Origin: Gandjariella thermophila
Lineage (GTDB): Bacteria; Actinomycetota; Actinomycetes; Mycobacteriales; Pseudonocardiaceae
Direction: 5' to 3'
NCBI RefSeq assembly: GCF_005405885.1
Contig: NZ_BJFL01000007.1
Location: forward strand, 152,571-216,570
DNA: 64,000 nt
Part shown: positions 8,863-18,860 of the stretch, piece by piece
Position numbering within the stretch: position 1 is the first letter of the stretch
Layout: each line of letters starts with the position of its first letter
Program-made: the position numbers and the translations under genes
The notes under the pieces: generated by a model
What the model was told of the DNA's origin: nothing
Database searches by the model: none
Seen by the model: only the letters and a program-made list of their open reading frames with translations

Positions 8863-9915
8863 CTACCGCACCTCGGGGTCGCGGACCTGCACGCCGTCCA
8901 GTTCGCGGACGAAGTCCGCGCCGAAGGCGGTGGACGGGGTGTGCGCGCCGGGACGCACCGAGCCGGACCGCAGCCTCCCCACCGCGCGCAGCACCGCGTC
9001 CGCGGTGAGGTCGTAGGCGTTGGGCGCGGTGAGCGCGGCCGTGGCGGTCCGGCCCGCGCCGTCGCGCACCTCACCCCACACCTCCGACCGGCTGGCCGCC
9101 CTTCGCTCCTCCGCCGGCCCTCGGACCAGGCCAAGCAGGTCCTTGCCGATCTGCTGCACGGCGGATGAGCGCAGCAGCGGCGCGGCGAAGGACTGCACCT
9201 TGCCGACCACGCCGGCCGGCCCCGGCACCGACGTGAAGGTGGTGATCGTGGGGATGCGGGTGGACCGGTAGGCGGTGGCCAGGTCGCCCCACGGGATCGA
9301 GGTGACCCGGCGCGGACCGGACGGGAACTCGGCGACCCGGTCGCGGTGGCCGATCGGCACGGTCCGCAGCTCCCCGTTCACCCGCACGCGCCCACCGGCC
9401 GCGCTGCCCTCCATCGCGGTGCGCAGCGTTCCCGGGCTCATTCCCCCGCCGGCCAGGAAGGCCAGGTCCAGCTCCGTGGCGCCAGGCAGGGCGGCGGCCA
9501 GCATGGCGGCGAGACAGTCGGTGGGCACCACGTCGAAGCCGCCGCCGGGCAGCAGCACCACGCCGGCCTGCTCGGCGTCCGCGTGCCGGGCGAAGACCCG
9601 CTCGAACACGTCGACCTCGCCGGTGATGTCCAGGTAGTGGGTGCCGGTGGCCAGGCAGGCGTCCACCATCGGCGCGGAGGTCACCGAGAACGGGCCGGCG
9701 CAGTGTGTCACCACCTCGACGCCGTCCAGCGCCGCCCGCACGCCGGCCGGGTCGACCAGGTCGAACACCCGGTGCTCCAGGCCGAGCCGGCCGGCCAGCT
9801 CGGCGACCTTCGGCGCGGACCGCCCGGCGAGCAGCGGTCGTTCCCCGCGTCGCACGGCCAGCTCGGCCACCAGGCGCCCGGTGTATCCGTTGGCCCCGTA
9901 CACCATCCAGCTCAT
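8863..9915 (-). CDS. Saccharopine dehydrogenase-like / trans-acting enoyl reductase family protein
   Basis: A 350-residue protein with an N-terminal Rossmann motif (MVYGANGYTGRLVAELA) and the central THCAGPFSVTSAPMVDACLA and LLPGGGFDVVPTDCLAA typical of the saccharopine dehydrogenase NADP-binding family. In mycobacteria, relatives act as trans-acting enoyl reductases in lipid synthesis, but no polyketide synthase is near, so the substrate is open. The ATG at 9915 matches family N-termini. Its stop lies 3 bases from the lipA stop. Confidence 0.82.
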   Translation of the reverse strand: MSWMVYGANGYTGRLVAELAVRRGERPLLAGRSAPKVAELAGRLGLEHRVFDLVDPAGVRAALDGVEVVTHCAGPFSVTSAPMVDACLATGTHYLDITGEVDVFERVFARHADAEQAGVVLLPGGGFDVVPTDCLAAMLAAALPGATELDLAFLAGGGMSPGTLRTAMEGSAAGGRVRVNGELRTVPIGHRDRVAEFPSGPRRVTSIPWGDLATAYRSTRIPTITTFTSVPGPAGVVGKVQSFAAPLLRSSAVQQIGKDLLGLVRGPAEERRAASRSEVWGEVRDGAGRTATAALTAPNAYDLTADAVLRAVGRLRSGSVRPGAHTPSTAFGADFVRELDGVQVRDPEVR

Positions 9916-10269
9916 GTGCACAGGATGCCGTGCTCGATCGTGAACCGCCGGGCGGGGTGCGGCCGGGACGGCCCGACCACACCCCGCGCCACCGCCGCTG
10001 GGGCGCGCCAGCGGCGGTGGACGGCGATGCCCGGCTCCGGCGAACCTAGGCCATGAGACCCTAGCGTGAACACCCGACGACCGTCGGTCATTCGACCGAG
10101 ATCCGCCGCGTTGGACCGCGCGTCCCGTGGGGCACGGTCCGCAGCCGTGCCGGTCGGGGTTGGTCTGGGACGATGGCGGCCCTGCGTGCACCGCCCGCGC
10201 CACGGCGGCGTGTCCGGCATCTCTCGCATCGGCTACGTCCGCACGCCGCCCGTAGCTACCCGGGGACAG
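9916..10269. other. Intergenic region with a 12-bp hairpin
   Basis: No convincing gene lies in these 354 bases. A perfect hairpin (CACCGCCGCTGG at 9990-10001 with 10008-10019, 6-nt loop) is present. It lies downstream of the minus-strand tRNA and could end that transcript. Confidence 0.5.
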
Positions 10270-10341
10270 TGGGCGCGGCAGGGTTCGAACCTGCGACCAC
10301 TCGCTTGTAAGGCGAGTGCTCTTCCACTGAGCTACGCGCCC
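10270..10341 (-). tRNA. tRNA-Val (anticodon UAC)
   Basis: The minus strand folds as a complete cloverleaf: acceptor GGGCGCG/CGCGCCC with discriminator A, D stem GCTC/GAGC, anticodon stem CTCGC/GCGAG with loop CTTACAA, and T arm GCAGG-TTCGAAC-CCTGC. The anticodon TAC reads GTA (Val). CCA is not encoded. I see no duplicated tRNA end nearby, so no sign of an element integrated here. Confidence 0.95.
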
Positions 10342-10391
10342 GGGACGCCGGCCGGCGGGATGTCCGGGCCGGCGCGGGATGTGTCGGCGGG

Positions 10392-10853
10392 TCAGGAGAG
10401 CGCGGCGATGGCCTTCTTCCAGCTCTCCTGGTCCCGGGCCTGGCCGGGCTCGTTGGCCTCGGCGTACCGGACGACGCCCTGCTTGTCGATCAGGAACGTG
10501 CCCCGGACCGCCATGCCGGCCTTGTCGTTGAACACGCCGTAGGCCTTGGCGACCTCGCCGTGCGGCCAGAAGTCCGACAGCAGCGGGAAGGTGTAGCCCT
10601 GCTGCTCGGCCCACGCCTTGAGGCTGAACGGGGTGTCCACGGACACGCCGATCACCTGGACGTCGTCGTTCTGGTACTGCTGGATCTCGTCCCGCACCTG
10701 GCAGAGCTCGCCGGTGCAGATGCCGCTGAAGGCGAACGGGTAGAAGACCAGCAGCACGTTCTTGTCGCCCCGGAAGTCAGACAGCTTCACCGGCTGCTTG
10801 TTCGAGTCGTTCAGGGTGAAGTCCGGAGCTTCGGTACCGACCTCGAGCGGCAT
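10392..10853 (-). CDS. ahpE: AhpE/Bcp-type peroxiredoxin
   Basis: A 153-residue thiol peroxidase that reduces hydrogen and organic peroxides in the cytoplasm. The peroxidatic cysteine is in AFSGICTGELC (about C46), with a second cysteine at 51. The order with the next gene matches M. tuberculosis Rv2238c (ahpE)-Rv2239c. The ATG at 10853 has GGAGGG about 10 bases upstream. Confidence 0.9.
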   Translation of the reverse strand: MPLEVGTEAPDFTLNDSNKQPVKLSDFRGDKNVLLVFYPFAFSGICTGELCQVRDEIQQYQNDDVQVIGVSVDTPFSLKAWAEQQGYTFPLLSDFWPHGEVAKAYGVFNDKAGMAVRGTFLIDKQGVVRYAEANEPGQARDQESWKKAIAALS

Positions 10854-10968
10854 GGGAAAGCACCCTCCGATGGAGTCCTTGCGTGTCATCAGCAGCTTAG
10901 GGGCTACCCCCGCGCGGCTTCCGCCAGGTGAGACCGCGCGAACACAACCGGTGCCCCGGACCAGCGGT

Positions 10969-11403
10969 TCAGCGCTTGGACTTCACCGCCGCCTTCGGCG
11001 CCACCAGCCGGGTGCCCGCCCAGTCGGCGGCCGCACTGATGTTCGAGGTCTGCGCCAGGCCCGCCGTCTTGGCCGCGTCCGCGATGTCACTGGGCTCGAC
11101 GTGCCCCTCCCGCCCCGTCTTGGGAGTCAGTACCCAGATCACGCCGTTGTCGGCCAGCGGGCCGATCGCGTCGACCAGGTCGTCGGCGAGGTCACCGTCG
11201 CCGTCCCGCCACCACATCAGGACGACGTCCACCACCTCATCGGCATCCTCGTCGAGCAGCTCCCCGCCGCACTGCTCCTCCACAGCGGCGCGCAGCTCGT
11301 CGTCGACGTCCTCGTCCCAACCGAGTTCCTGGACCACCATTCCGGGCTCGATCCCGAGCCTCTCGGCGACGCCGACCTTGCCGGCGTCTCCCGCGGCGAC
11401 CAC
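10969..11403 (-). CDS. DUF3052 family protein (Rv2239c-like)
   Basis: A 144-residue acidic protein of the actinobacterial DUF3052 family. Recognisable parts are VAERLGIEPGMVVQELGWDE, VVDVVLMWWRDGDGDL and the C-terminal WAGTRLVAP. The function is unknown. The GTG at 11403 is chosen because GGAGG lies 10 bases upstream. It is divergent from aceE and next to ahpE, the same arrangement as in mycobacteria. Confidence 0.85.
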   Translation of the reverse strand: MVAAGDAGKVGVAERLGIEPGMVVQELGWDEDVDDELRAAVEEQCGGELLDEDADEVVDVVLMWWRDGDGDLADDLVDAIGPLADNGVIWVLTPKTGREGHVEPSDIADAAKTAGLAQTSNISAAADWAGTRLVAPKAAVKSKR

Positions 11404-11758
11404 GGCTTCCACTCCTCCAAGTGCGCCAGTGCGGCAGCCGCCGAGGGCCGCCGCACCCAGTGTGTGTTCCTGTCCCAATTAGCGAACACTGGCGGTGGCC
11501 ACCTGCGCAACCGCCCGCGCCGCGACACGCCTACATCGGGACCCCAGCAGCACCCCGCCTCACCCCATCGGGCGGGCCGCATCCCTCCTATCCGCGCGCG
11601 CGTGAGAAACGTTACGACCGTACTGGCCAGTAGCGATGACGAACGACCCTACCTGGGACGAGGATGGAGAGGTTGGGGGTAGGTCACCCGGGCGAGCAGA
11701 CTCCGCCGCACGGTGACGTCAACAACGGGAAAGACAAACGATCAGGCAAGGAGATCCC
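11404..11758. other. Divergent promoter region of the DUF3052 gene and aceE
   Basis: This 355-base space holds no gene I can support. It must carry both promoters. Around 11604-11640 it is less GC-rich than the rest (GAAACGTTACGACC), a likely place for the aceE promoter. An AAGGAG at 11747-11752 serves aceE. Confidence 0.5.
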
Positions 11759-14536
11759 TTGGCCCCGCACAACATCGGCACCGGTAGCGCGGCCACCCCG
11801 GGACGGGTGCGTGTCATCCGGGACGGCACGGCCACTCACCTTCCGGACATCGATCCCGAGGAGACCGCCGAGTGGCTCGAGTCGTTCGACGCGGTGCTGA
11901 AGGGCGCTGGCCAGCAGCGGGCGCGCTACCTCATGCTGCGACTGCTGGAACGCGCACGGGAGAGCCGGGTCGGCGTCCCGGCACTGACCAGCACGGACTA
12001 CATCAACACGATCCCGCCGGAGCAGGAACCCTGGTTCCCCGGTGACGAGGAGGTCGAGCGCCGCTACCGTGCGTGGCTGCGCTGGAACGCGGCCATGATG
12101 GTGCACCGGGCGCAGCGCCCCGGCGTCGGCGTGGGTGGCCACATCTCCACCTACGCGTCCTCGGCCACCCTGTACGAGGTCGGCTTCAACTGGTTCTTCC
12201 GCGGCAAGGACCACCCGGGCGGCGGCGACCAGGTGTTCATCCAGGGCCACGCGTCACCGGGCATCTACGCCCGGGCCTTCCTGGAGAACCGGCTGTCCGC
12301 GGATCAGCTGGACGGGTTCCGGCAGGAGTACTCGCACGCCGGTCCGGGCGGCGGCCTGCCCAGCTACCCGCACCCCCGGCTGATGCCGGACTTCTGGGAG
12401 TTCCCCACGGTGTCCATGGGGCTCGGCCCGATGAACGCCATCTACCAGGCCCGGTTCAACCGCTACCTGCACGACCGCGGCCTGAAGGACACCAGCCAGC
12501 AGCACGTCTGGGCGTTCCTCGGCGACGGCGAGATGGACGAGGCGGAGTCCCGCGGCCTGGTGCACGTGGCGGCCAACGAGGGCTTGGACAACCTCACCTT
12601 CGTGATCAACTGCAACCTGCAGCGGCTGGACGGCCCGGTCCGCGGCAACGGAAAGATCATCCAGGAGCTGGAGTCCTTCTTCCGCGGCGCCGGTTGGAAC
12701 GTCATCAAGGTGATCTGGGGCCGCGAGTGGGACGCGCTGCTGGCCCGGGACCGGGACGGCGCGCTCATCAACCTGATGAACACCACGCCGGACGGCGACT
12801 ACCAGACGTACAAGGCTAACGACGGCGCGTACGTGCGCGAGCACTTCTTCGGCCGCGACCCGCGGACCAAGGAGATGGTCGCCGGGATGACCGACGAGGA
12901 GATCTGGAACCTCAAGCGCGGCGGCCACGACTACCGCAAGGTGTACGCGGCGTACAAGGCGGCCGTGGAACACCACGGCCAGCCCACCGTGATCCTGGCC
13001 AAGACCATCAAGGGCTACGGGCTGGGCCCGCACTTCGCCGGCCGCAACGCCACGCACCAGATGAAGAAGCTGGCCCTGGAGGACCTGAAACTCTTCCGGG
13101 ACAGCCTGCGCATCCCGGTCTCCGACGCGGACCTGGAGCGGGACCCGTACCTGCCGCCGTACTACCACCCGGGCAAGGACGCGCCGGAGATCCAGTACCT
13201 GCTGGAGCGCCGCCGCCAGCTCGGTGGGTTCCTGCCCGAGCGGCGGGTGAAGTCCAAGGCCCTGGTACTGCCCGGGGACAAGGTCTACGACGTCATCCGG
13301 CGCGGCTCCGGCAAGCAGGACGTGGCCACCACGATGGCGTTCGTCCGGCTGATCAAGGACCTGGCCAAGGACCCGGAGATCGGCAAGCGGATCGTGCCGA
13401 TCATCCCGGACGAGGCACGGACCTTCGGCATGGACTCGATGTTCCCCACGCAGAAGATCTACAACCCGCAGGGGCAGCTCTACACCTCGGTGGACGCCAA
13501 CCTGATGCTGGCCTACCGGGAGAGCGAGCGGGGCCAGATCCTGCACGAGGGGATCAACGAGGCCGGGTCGACGGCGTCGTTCATCGCCGCGGGCACCTCG
13601 TACGCCACGCACGGCGAGCCGATGATCCCGGTCTACATCTTCTACTCGATGTTCGGCTTCCAGCGCACCGGCGACGGGCTGTGGGGCGCGGCGGACCAGA
13701 TGACCCGAGGGTTCGTGCTGGGCGCCACCGCCGGCCGCACCACGTTGACCGGTGAGGGTCTGCAGCACGCGGACGGCCACTCGCTGCTGCTGGCGCACAC
13801 CAACCCGGCCGTGGTGGCCTACGACCCGGCGTGGGCGTTCGAGATCGCGCACATCGTCAAGGACGGCCTGCGGCGGATGTACGGCGAGGGCGCCGAGGAC
13901 GTCTACTACTACCTGACCGTCTACAACGAGCCGTACCAGCAGCCGGCCGAGCCGGAGGACCTGGACGTGGACGGGCTGCTCCGCGGCCTGTACCGCTACC
14001 AGCCGGCCCCGGCCGGGGACGGCCCGAAGGCGCAGATCCTGGTCTCCGGCGTGATCATGCCGGAGGCGCTGCGGGCACAACGGCTGCTCGCCGAGGAGTG
14101 GGGCGTACGGGCCGACGTGTGGTCCGCGACGTCCTGGGGCGAGCTGCGCCGGGACGCGGTCGAGGTGGAGAAGCACAACCTGCTGCACCCGGAGGCCGAG
14201 CCCCGGATGCCGTACGTCACCCGGGTGCTGGCCCGCACCGAGGGCCCGGTCGTCGCGGTGTCCGACTGGATGCGCGCGGTGCCGGACCTGATCCGCCCGT
14301 ACGTGCCCACCGACATGGTCACCCTGGGCACCGACGGGTTCGGGTTCTCCGACACCCGCCCGGCCGCCCGCCGGGTGTTCCTGGTGGACGCCGAGTCGAC
14401 CGTGGTGGCCACGCTGGCCGCGCTGGCCCGACGCGGCGAGATCGACCAGTCGAAGGTGGTCGAGGCGGCGCGGCGGTACCGGATCGACGACGTGCAGGCG
14501 GCGGGCCCGCAGACGTCCGACCCCGGCGTGGCCTGA
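11759..14536 (+). CDS. aceE: Pyruvate dehydrogenase E1 component, homodimeric
   Basis: A 925-residue thiamine diphosphate enzyme that decarboxylates pyruvate and acetylates E2 lipoyl groups. The length and sequence fit the single-chain AceE type. The thiamine-binding GDG...N motif is seen in [14 protein letters not shown] and [13 protein letters not shown] at about residues 253-290. The start is TTG at 11759 with AAGGAG 7 bases before it. aceE depends on the lipoyl E2 at the left edge, so lipoate synthesis and its main client lie in one neighbourhood. Confidence 0.95.
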   Translation: MAPHNIGTGSAATPGRVRVIRDGTATHLPDIDPEETAEWLESFDAVLKGAGQQRARYLMLRLLERARESRVGVPALTSTDYINTIPPEQEPWFPGDEEVERRYRAWLRWNAAMMVHRAQRPGVGVGGHISTYASSATLYEVGFNWFFRGKDHPGGGDQVFIQGHASPGIYARAFLENRLSADQLDGFRQEYSHAGPGGGLPSYPHPRLMPDFWEFPTVSMGLGPMNAIYQARFNRYLHDRGLKDTSQQHVWAFLGDGEMDEAESRGLVHVAANEGLDNLTFVINCNLQRLDGPVRGNGKIIQELESFFRGAGWNVIKVIWGREWDALLARDRDGALINLMNTTPDGDYQTYKANDGAYVREHFFGRDPRTKEMVAGMTDEEIWNLKRGGHDYRKVYAAYKAAVEHHGQPTVILAKTIKGYGLGPHFAGRNATHQMKKLALEDLKLFRDSLRIPVSDADLERDPYLPPYYHPGKDAPEIQYLLERRRQLGGFLPERRVKSKALVLPGDKVYDVIRRGSGKQDVATTMAFVRLIKDLAKDPEIGKRIVPIIPDEARTFGMDSMFPTQKIYNPQGQLYTSVDANLMLAYRESERGQILHEGINEAGSTASFIAAGTSYATHGEPMIPVYIFYSMFGFQRTGDGLWGAADQMTRGFVLGATAGRTTLTGEGLQHADGHSLLLAHTNPAVVAYDPAWAFEIAHIVKDGLRRMYGEGAEDVYYYLTVYNEPYQQPAEPEDLDVDGLLRGLYRYQPAPAGDGPKAQILVSGVIMPEALRAQRLLAEEWGVRADVWSATSWGELRRDAVEVEKHNLLHPEAEPRMPYVTRVLARTEGPVVAVSDWMRAVPDLIRPYVPTDMVTLGTDGFGFSDTRPAARRVFLVDAESTVVATLAALARRGEIDQSKVVEAARRYRIDDVQAAGPQTSDPGVA

Positions 14537-14622
14537 GCACACACGCACCGCGTTCGGCGGGCCCGACGGGGTTCGCGCACCGCGCGACCACCGCACGGGT
14601 CCGCCGAGCGGCTCGAGGGGCG

Positions 14623-15261
14623 TCAGGCGGACGGCGTGCCGGTGGGTTCGGGCGCCGCACGCCGGGTGGCGGTGCGGCCCCAGGCCAGCCAGCCGCGCAC
14701 CACCAGCACCGCGAACACCACGTACACCGCGGCGGAGAACCACAGCCCCGAGGCGATCTGCAGCGGTACGCCCACGGCGTCCACGGCCAGCCACACCAAC
14801 CAGAACTCGACCAGGCCCAGCCCCTGCGCGGCGAACGCGGCGAGCGTGCCCACGAAGATCCAGGCGTCCGGCCACGGCGCCCAGGACGCGTGCAGCGCGC
14901 CGAGCAGCAGCGCCACCCCCACGGTGCCGGCGGCCACGGCGGCGAGCAGCACCGCCCGCTCCCGCCAGGTGGCCCGGCGGACGGCCAGCCCGTACACCGG
15001 GTCGCGCCGGCGGGTCCATGCCCACCAGCCGTAGACCGAGATGGCGAAGATGACCACCTGCCGGCTGGCCAGCCCGCCCAGGTGCGCCGAGGTGTACACG
15101 GCGAACAGCAGCACGGTGGCGCCGACCTGCACCGGCCAGGTCCACAGCGTGCGCCGCTCGGCGAGGAAGACCACCGCGAGCGCGCACAGCTGGCCGAGCA
15201 GCTCCGCGTAGGACACCCGCTCGCCGAGCAGGACCAGGTAGTGATCCAGCAGCACGTGCAC
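14623..15261 (-). CDS. pnuC: PnuC-family nicotinamide riboside transporter
   Basis: A 212-residue membrane protein with about seven hydrophobic segments and the PnuC signatures FAISVYGWWAWTRR and FWLVWLAVDAVGVPL. PnuC proteins facilitate uptake of nicotinamide riboside (some relatives carry other vitamins) for NAD salvage. The GTG at 15261 is preferred because GGAGG lies 8 bases upstream. An inverted repeat at 15381-15412 lies in its upstream region. Confidence 0.88.
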   Translation of the reverse strand: MHVLLDHYLVLLGERVSYAELLGQLCALAVVFLAERRTLWTWPVQVGATVLLFAVYTSAHLGGLASRQVVIFAISVYGWWAWTRRRDPVYGLAVRRATWRERAVLLAAVAAGTVGVALLLGALHASWAPWPDAWIFVGTLAAFAAQGLGLVEFWLVWLAVDAVGVPLQIASGLWFSAAVYVVFAVLVVRGWLAWGRTATRRAAPEPTGTPSA

Positions 15262-15380
15262 GGCCTCTCCCTCCGCGACTGGGCACACCGTGACGGCCCG
15301 GCGCACCGTGGTCACTCCGCCCGCCGCGGCTGTCGCGCGGCCGTCGAAACGTCCCCGGCACCGACCACACCCGTCTGCCG

Positions 15381-15412
15381 CCGGAACATCCGGCGGCGCC
15401 GCGATGTTCCGG
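15381..15412. promoter_or_regulatory. 10-bp inverted repeat upstream of pnuC
   Basis: CCGGAACATC at 15381-15390 is perfectly complementary to GATGTTCCGG at 15403-15412, with a 12-bp spacer. It lies 120 bases upstream of the pnuC start on the minus strand and about 100 upstream of the small gene at 15515. It may be an operator for an unknown regulator or a hairpin. Confidence 0.45.
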
Positions 15413-15514
15413 CTCCGGAGCGGATCACACGACTCGGTAAGCCCGCCGTTCGTGCCCGGCAAGCCGCGCGCGTGCCGCCACGCCGGCGCGGACGGGCCTC
15501 CTAGGGTGGGTGTT

Positions 15515-15682
15515 GTGGACACGCCGCGAGTCGAGACCAGCCCGGGTCGCCCGACGCTGCCGCCGTGCCCGCAGTGCGAGCGGGACGATCTCGTGCCCTA
15601 CGGCAACGGCTCCAAGTGGATCTGCCGCACCTGCCGGTTCCTCGCACCGTGCTGCGAGCCGGACGTGCCGTGCCGGTGGTGA
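15515..15682 (+). CDS. Small cysteine-rich zinc-ribbon protein
   Basis: A 55-residue protein with CPQC and CRTC pairs 18 residues apart, then CC and a final C near the end, the pattern of a small zinc ribbon. The name of the family is not known to me. The start is GTG at 15515; a CTAGGG sequence lies upstream. It is on the strand opposite to pnuC and 242 bases before the FasR gene. It is too short for certainty, but the ordered cysteines argue for a real gene. Confidence 0.6.
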   Translation: MDTPRVETSPGRPTLPPCPQCERDDLVPYGNGSKWICRTCRFLAPCCEPDVPCRW

Positions 15683-15923
15683 GCGGGCCGGCACCGTTCG
15701 CCGATCGGGTGGATCAGCAGCCGAGCGCGGTGCCACCAAAGTGGGATCCGCGTGGCGAGATCTCCGCGCACCGTCCAGAGTGGAGGGACCGGTGGGGACC
15801 GGGGAGATGGGGCCGCCCGGCCGCGTCCCGCGCGCATACCGCGGGTACCGGCCGGGCGGCCCTACTCGCTTGCGGGCACCGTTCGGTTTGGGTCCCCGGG
15901 CGGTGACCTGGGATTCTGGCTTC

Positions 15924-17165
15924 ATGAGCGGTGCGGCGGAGCGGTTCGGGCAGGACGCGCAACAGCCCAGGGCGGCGCACGACCACACCTGGCCGGAGGT
16001 GTCCGCGAAGACGCTGCGCAACCTGGAGCGGGCGTCCGGCGACCTCGCCTCGGCCACGGTGGCGGCGATGGAGCAGCGGCTGCCGTGGTTCCGCCGCATG
16101 CCGGCGAACCAGCGGGCCAGCATCCTGCTGGTGGTGCAGAACGGCGTCGCCGGTTTCGTCGCGTGGCTGCGCGATCCGAAGCAGGTGATCCGGCTGACCG
16201 CGGACGCGTTCCGCACCGCGCCCAAGGACATCTCCCGCTGGGTCAGCCTGCGGCAGACCGTGGAACTGGTGCGGGTCGCGCTGGACATGTTCGAGCAGCG
16301 GCTGCCCGCGTTCGCCGCGAACCCCCCGGACCGGGACACGCTGCTGTCCGCGGTGCTCCGCTACGGCCGGGAGATCGCCTTCGCCGCGGCGACCTCCTAC
16401 GCGGCCGCCGCCGAGGCCAGGGGCGCGTGGGATGCCCGGCTGGAGGCCCTGGTCGTGGACGGCGTGCTCCGTGGCGACGCCGAGGAGTCACTGTTCTCCC
16501 GGGCCTCGGCGCTGGGCTGGGATCCGGCGGCGGAGGCCACCGTGCTGGTCGGCAACTCACCGTCGGACGATCCGCCCGAGGTGGTCTACGAGGTGCGCAG
16601 CCGCGCCGCCCGAGCGGGCCGCGCGGTGCTGCTCGGCGTGCAGGGCACCCGGCTGGTGGTGATCCTGGCCGGGCCGACCGAGGGTCCCGCGGCGCGCGGC
16701 GTGCTGGCCAGGATCGCCGAGGCGTTCGGCGAGGGACCGGTGGTGGCCGGGCCGACCGTGCCCGGCCTGGCCGAGGCGCACCGCAGCTCCGCGGACGCGC
16801 TGTCCGGGCTGCGCGCGGTGGTGGGTTGGCCGGCGGCACCCCGGCCGGTGCGCTCGGCGGAACTGCTGCCAGAACGGGCCCTCGCCGGCGATCCCGAGGC
16901 GGAGCTGCAGCTCGTGCAGCGGGTGGCGCAGCCGCTCGAGGAGGCCGGCGGCGCGCTGCTCGCCACGGTGGACACCTTCCTCGAGGTCGGCGGGGTGCTG
17001 GAGACGTGCGCCAAGCGGCTGTTCGTGCACCCCAACACGGTGCGCTACCGGCTGCGCCGGGTGGCCGAGATCACCGGGCGCAACGCCAACGATCCGAGGG
17101 ACGCGCTGGTGCTGCGGGTGGCGCTGTCGGTGGGCCGGCTGGCCCGAGCGCGCGGCCTGTGGTGA
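15924..17165 (+). CDS. fasR: PucR-type regulator of fatty acid synthesis (FasR/MabR-like)
   Basis: A 413-residue regulator with an N-terminal RsbR-like helical domain (about 30-150), a GGDEF-like CdaR middle domain, and a C-terminal PucR helix-turn-helix (LFVHPNTVRYRLRRVAEITG). Homologues sit directly before fabD in streptomycetes (FasR, an activator of fabDHPF) and mycobacteria (Rv2242). Here an amino acid permease on the other strand separates it from fabD. The acyl-chain effector role is inference from the family. Confidence 0.85.
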   Translation: MSGAAERFGQDAQQPRAAHDHTWPEVSAKTLRNLERASGDLASATVAAMEQRLPWFRRMPANQRASILLVVQNGVAGFVAWLRDPKQVIRLTADAFRTAPKDISRWVSLRQTVELVRVALDMFEQRLPAFAANPPDRDTLLSAVLRYGREIAFAAATSYAAAAEARGAWDARLEALVVDGVLRGDAEESLFSRASALGWDPAAEATVLVGNSPSDDPPEVVYEVRSRAARAGRAVLLGVQGTRLVVILAGPTEGPAARGVLARIAEAFGEGPVVAGPTVPGLAEAHRSSADALSGLRAVVGWPAAPRPVRSAELLPERALAGDPEAELQLVQRVAQPLEEAGGALLATVDTFLEVGGVLETCAKRLFVHPNTVRYRLRRVAEITGRNANDPRDALVLRVALSVGRLARARGLW

Positions 17166-17196
17166 AGGGGCGGGCTCCCGCACCCCGCCCCTTCAC
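17162..17196. terminator. Bidirectional terminator between fasR and permease
   Basis: A perfect 13-bp stem (17162-17174 with 17184-17196, loop of 9) includes the fasR stop codon and lies 12 bases from the stop of the convergent permease gene. Confidence 0.75.
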
Positions 17197-17207
17197 CGGA
17201 CTCCAGC

Positions 17208-18860
17208 TCAGGCGGTCGCGGTGGCCGGAGGATTCTCCTCCAGGCCCTCGCGGGCCTCCGCCTCCTCCTGCTGGACGAACTCGGCGACCCGTTCCGAGGG
17301 CAGCGACAGCGCCACCGCCGCGTAGAAGACCGCCAGGCTGAACACGACGATCACGGCGATGTCCCAGCCGAACGGGATCGCCTTGGTGCCGTTGCCGAAC
17401 TGGCCCAGGTAGCTGATCAGCGCCAAACCGGCCAGGTACGGGAAGATCCAGCTCCCGGCCTTCCAGTCGATCTTCGGCCGGTTCGGGTTCGCCTTGGTCA
17501 GGTAGGAGATGCCCAGCAGGACGAACCCGCCCACCATGCACAGCAGCAGCTTGGAGTCGGTCTTCCAGCCGCTCCAGTACACCACCAGGTTGGCGGCGAC
17601 GAACCCGAGCGGGGCGAGCACCGCGCCGCCGCCCACCCGGTAGGGGCGTGCCCGGTCCGGGTCGGTGCGCCGCAGCGCGGCGAAGGCCACCGGCGCGAAC
17701 GCGTACATCAGCACGTAGGCCGAGGTGACGAAGCCGACGAACTCCTGCCAGCTGGGGAACGGCAGCAGCAGCACCAGCCCCACCACGAAGGTGACGAGCA
17801 CGCTGAACCACGGGATGCCGCGCTTGTTCAGCTTCTCGAAGATCGGCGGCAGGTAACCGTTGCGGCTCATCGCGTAGCTCATCCTCGGGGTGGTCCCGGA
17901 GTAGACCAGCCCGGTGCCGGCCGGCGAGATGAACGCGTCGATGTAGAGGATCACCGCCAGCCAGGACAGCCCGAGGCTGGTCGCCAGGCCGGCGTACGGC
18001 CCGAACTCGCCCTTGGAGATCGGGTTGCTCCAACCGTGCGCGAGGTTGGCCGGGTCGAGCGCGCCGATGAAGGCGAACTCCAGCAGCAGGTAGACCAGCG
18101 TGCCGATGACCATCGCGCCGACCACCGCCCTCGGCACGTCCTTCTTCGGGTTGCGCGACTCGCCGCCGAGCTGCACCGCCTGCTCGAAGCCGACCGCGGC
18201 GAACACCACACCGGCCGGCAGCGCGGACAGGATGCCCTTGAAGCCGTTCGGGGCGAAGCCGCCGCCCGCGGTGAAGTTCGAGGGGTGGAAGGACGTGGCG
18301 GCCAGCACCACGATAGTGAGCAGCGGGACCGCCAGCTTCCACCACACCGCCGCGGTGTTGGTCTCCGCCAGCCAGCGGACGCCCATGATGTTGATCAGCG
18401 AGAAGACGGCCATGAGCACCACGGCCACCGCGATGCCGGTGTGCGTGAGCACCGCGGTCGACGACGACTCGTTCACCAGACCGGGGATGATGTTGCTCAG
18501 GTACTGCAGCGCGGCCTCCACCTCGATCGGCGCCAGGGCCACGCCGCCGAGCCAGGCCATCCATCCCGAGGTGAACCCACCGAGCGGGCCGAACACCAGG
18601 TGCGGCCAGCGTGCGGTGCCCCCTGCCACCGGGTAGGCGGCGCCCAGCTCGGCGTGGATGAGTGCGAGCACGGCGAGGATCACGCCGGCGAGCACCCACG
18701 AGAGGATCGAGGCCGGTCCGGCCTCCTTGGCGGCTGTCAGGGCGCCGAGCAACCACCCCGAGCCGATGATCGAGCCGAGCGAGACGAACGTCAGGCTGAT
18801 CAGCCCGACCTCTCGCCGTAGACGACGTGTCGGTGGTCCTTCGGCTCGTACCTGGACCAT
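17208..18860 (-). CDS. APC superfamily amino acid permease
   Basis: A 550-residue membrane protein with about 12 to 14 hydrophobic segments. The first segment carries the APC motif SLGSIIGSGWLLG, followed by ALIHAELGAAYPVAGGT. It should import an amino acid or related amine by proton symport; the substrate is not readable from sequence. The ATG at 18860 has GAGGAGG upstream. The gene breaks the usual fasR-fabD adjacency, a lineage-specific insertion with normal codon use. Confidence 0.87.
   Translation of the reverse strand: MVQVRAEGPPTRRLRREVGLISLTFVSLGSIIGSGWLLGALTAAKEAGPASILSWVLAGVILAVLALIHAELGAAYPVAGGTARWPHLVFGPLGGFTSGWMAWLGGVALAPIEVEAALQYLSNIIPGLVNESSSTAVLTHTGIAVAVVLMAVFSLINIMGVRWLAETNTAAVWWKLAVPLLTIVVLAATSFHPSNFTAGGGFAPNGFKGILSALPAGVVFAAVGFEQAVQLGGESRNPKKDVPRAVVGAMVIGTLVYLLLEFAFIGALDPANLAHGWSNPISKGEFGPYAGLATSLGLSWLAVILYIDAFISPAGTGLVYSGTTPRMSYAMSRNGYLPPIFEKLNKRGIPWFSVLVTFVVGLVLLLPFPSWQEFVGFVTSAYVLMYAFAPVAFAALRRTDPDRARPYRVGGGAVLAPLGFVAANLVVYWSGWKTDSKLLLCMVGGFVLLGISYLTKANPNRPKIDWKAGSWIFPYLAGLALISYLGQFGNGTKAIPFGWDIAVIVVFSLAVFYAAVALSLPSERVAEFVQQEEAEAREGLEENPPATATA

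Noticed and set aside
10270..10341. tRNA-Val as an integration site
   Set aside because: No integrase gene and no repeated 3' tRNA segment were seen nearby.
10066..10542. A plus-strand open frame across the tRNA and ahpE end
   Set aside because: It overlaps a tRNA and the ahpE gene on the other strand and has no family resemblance.
12254..15370. A 1038-codon open frame antisense to aceE
   Set aside because: It mirrors the high-GC codon structure of aceE, has no family motifs and overlaps pnuC; it is a shadow frame.
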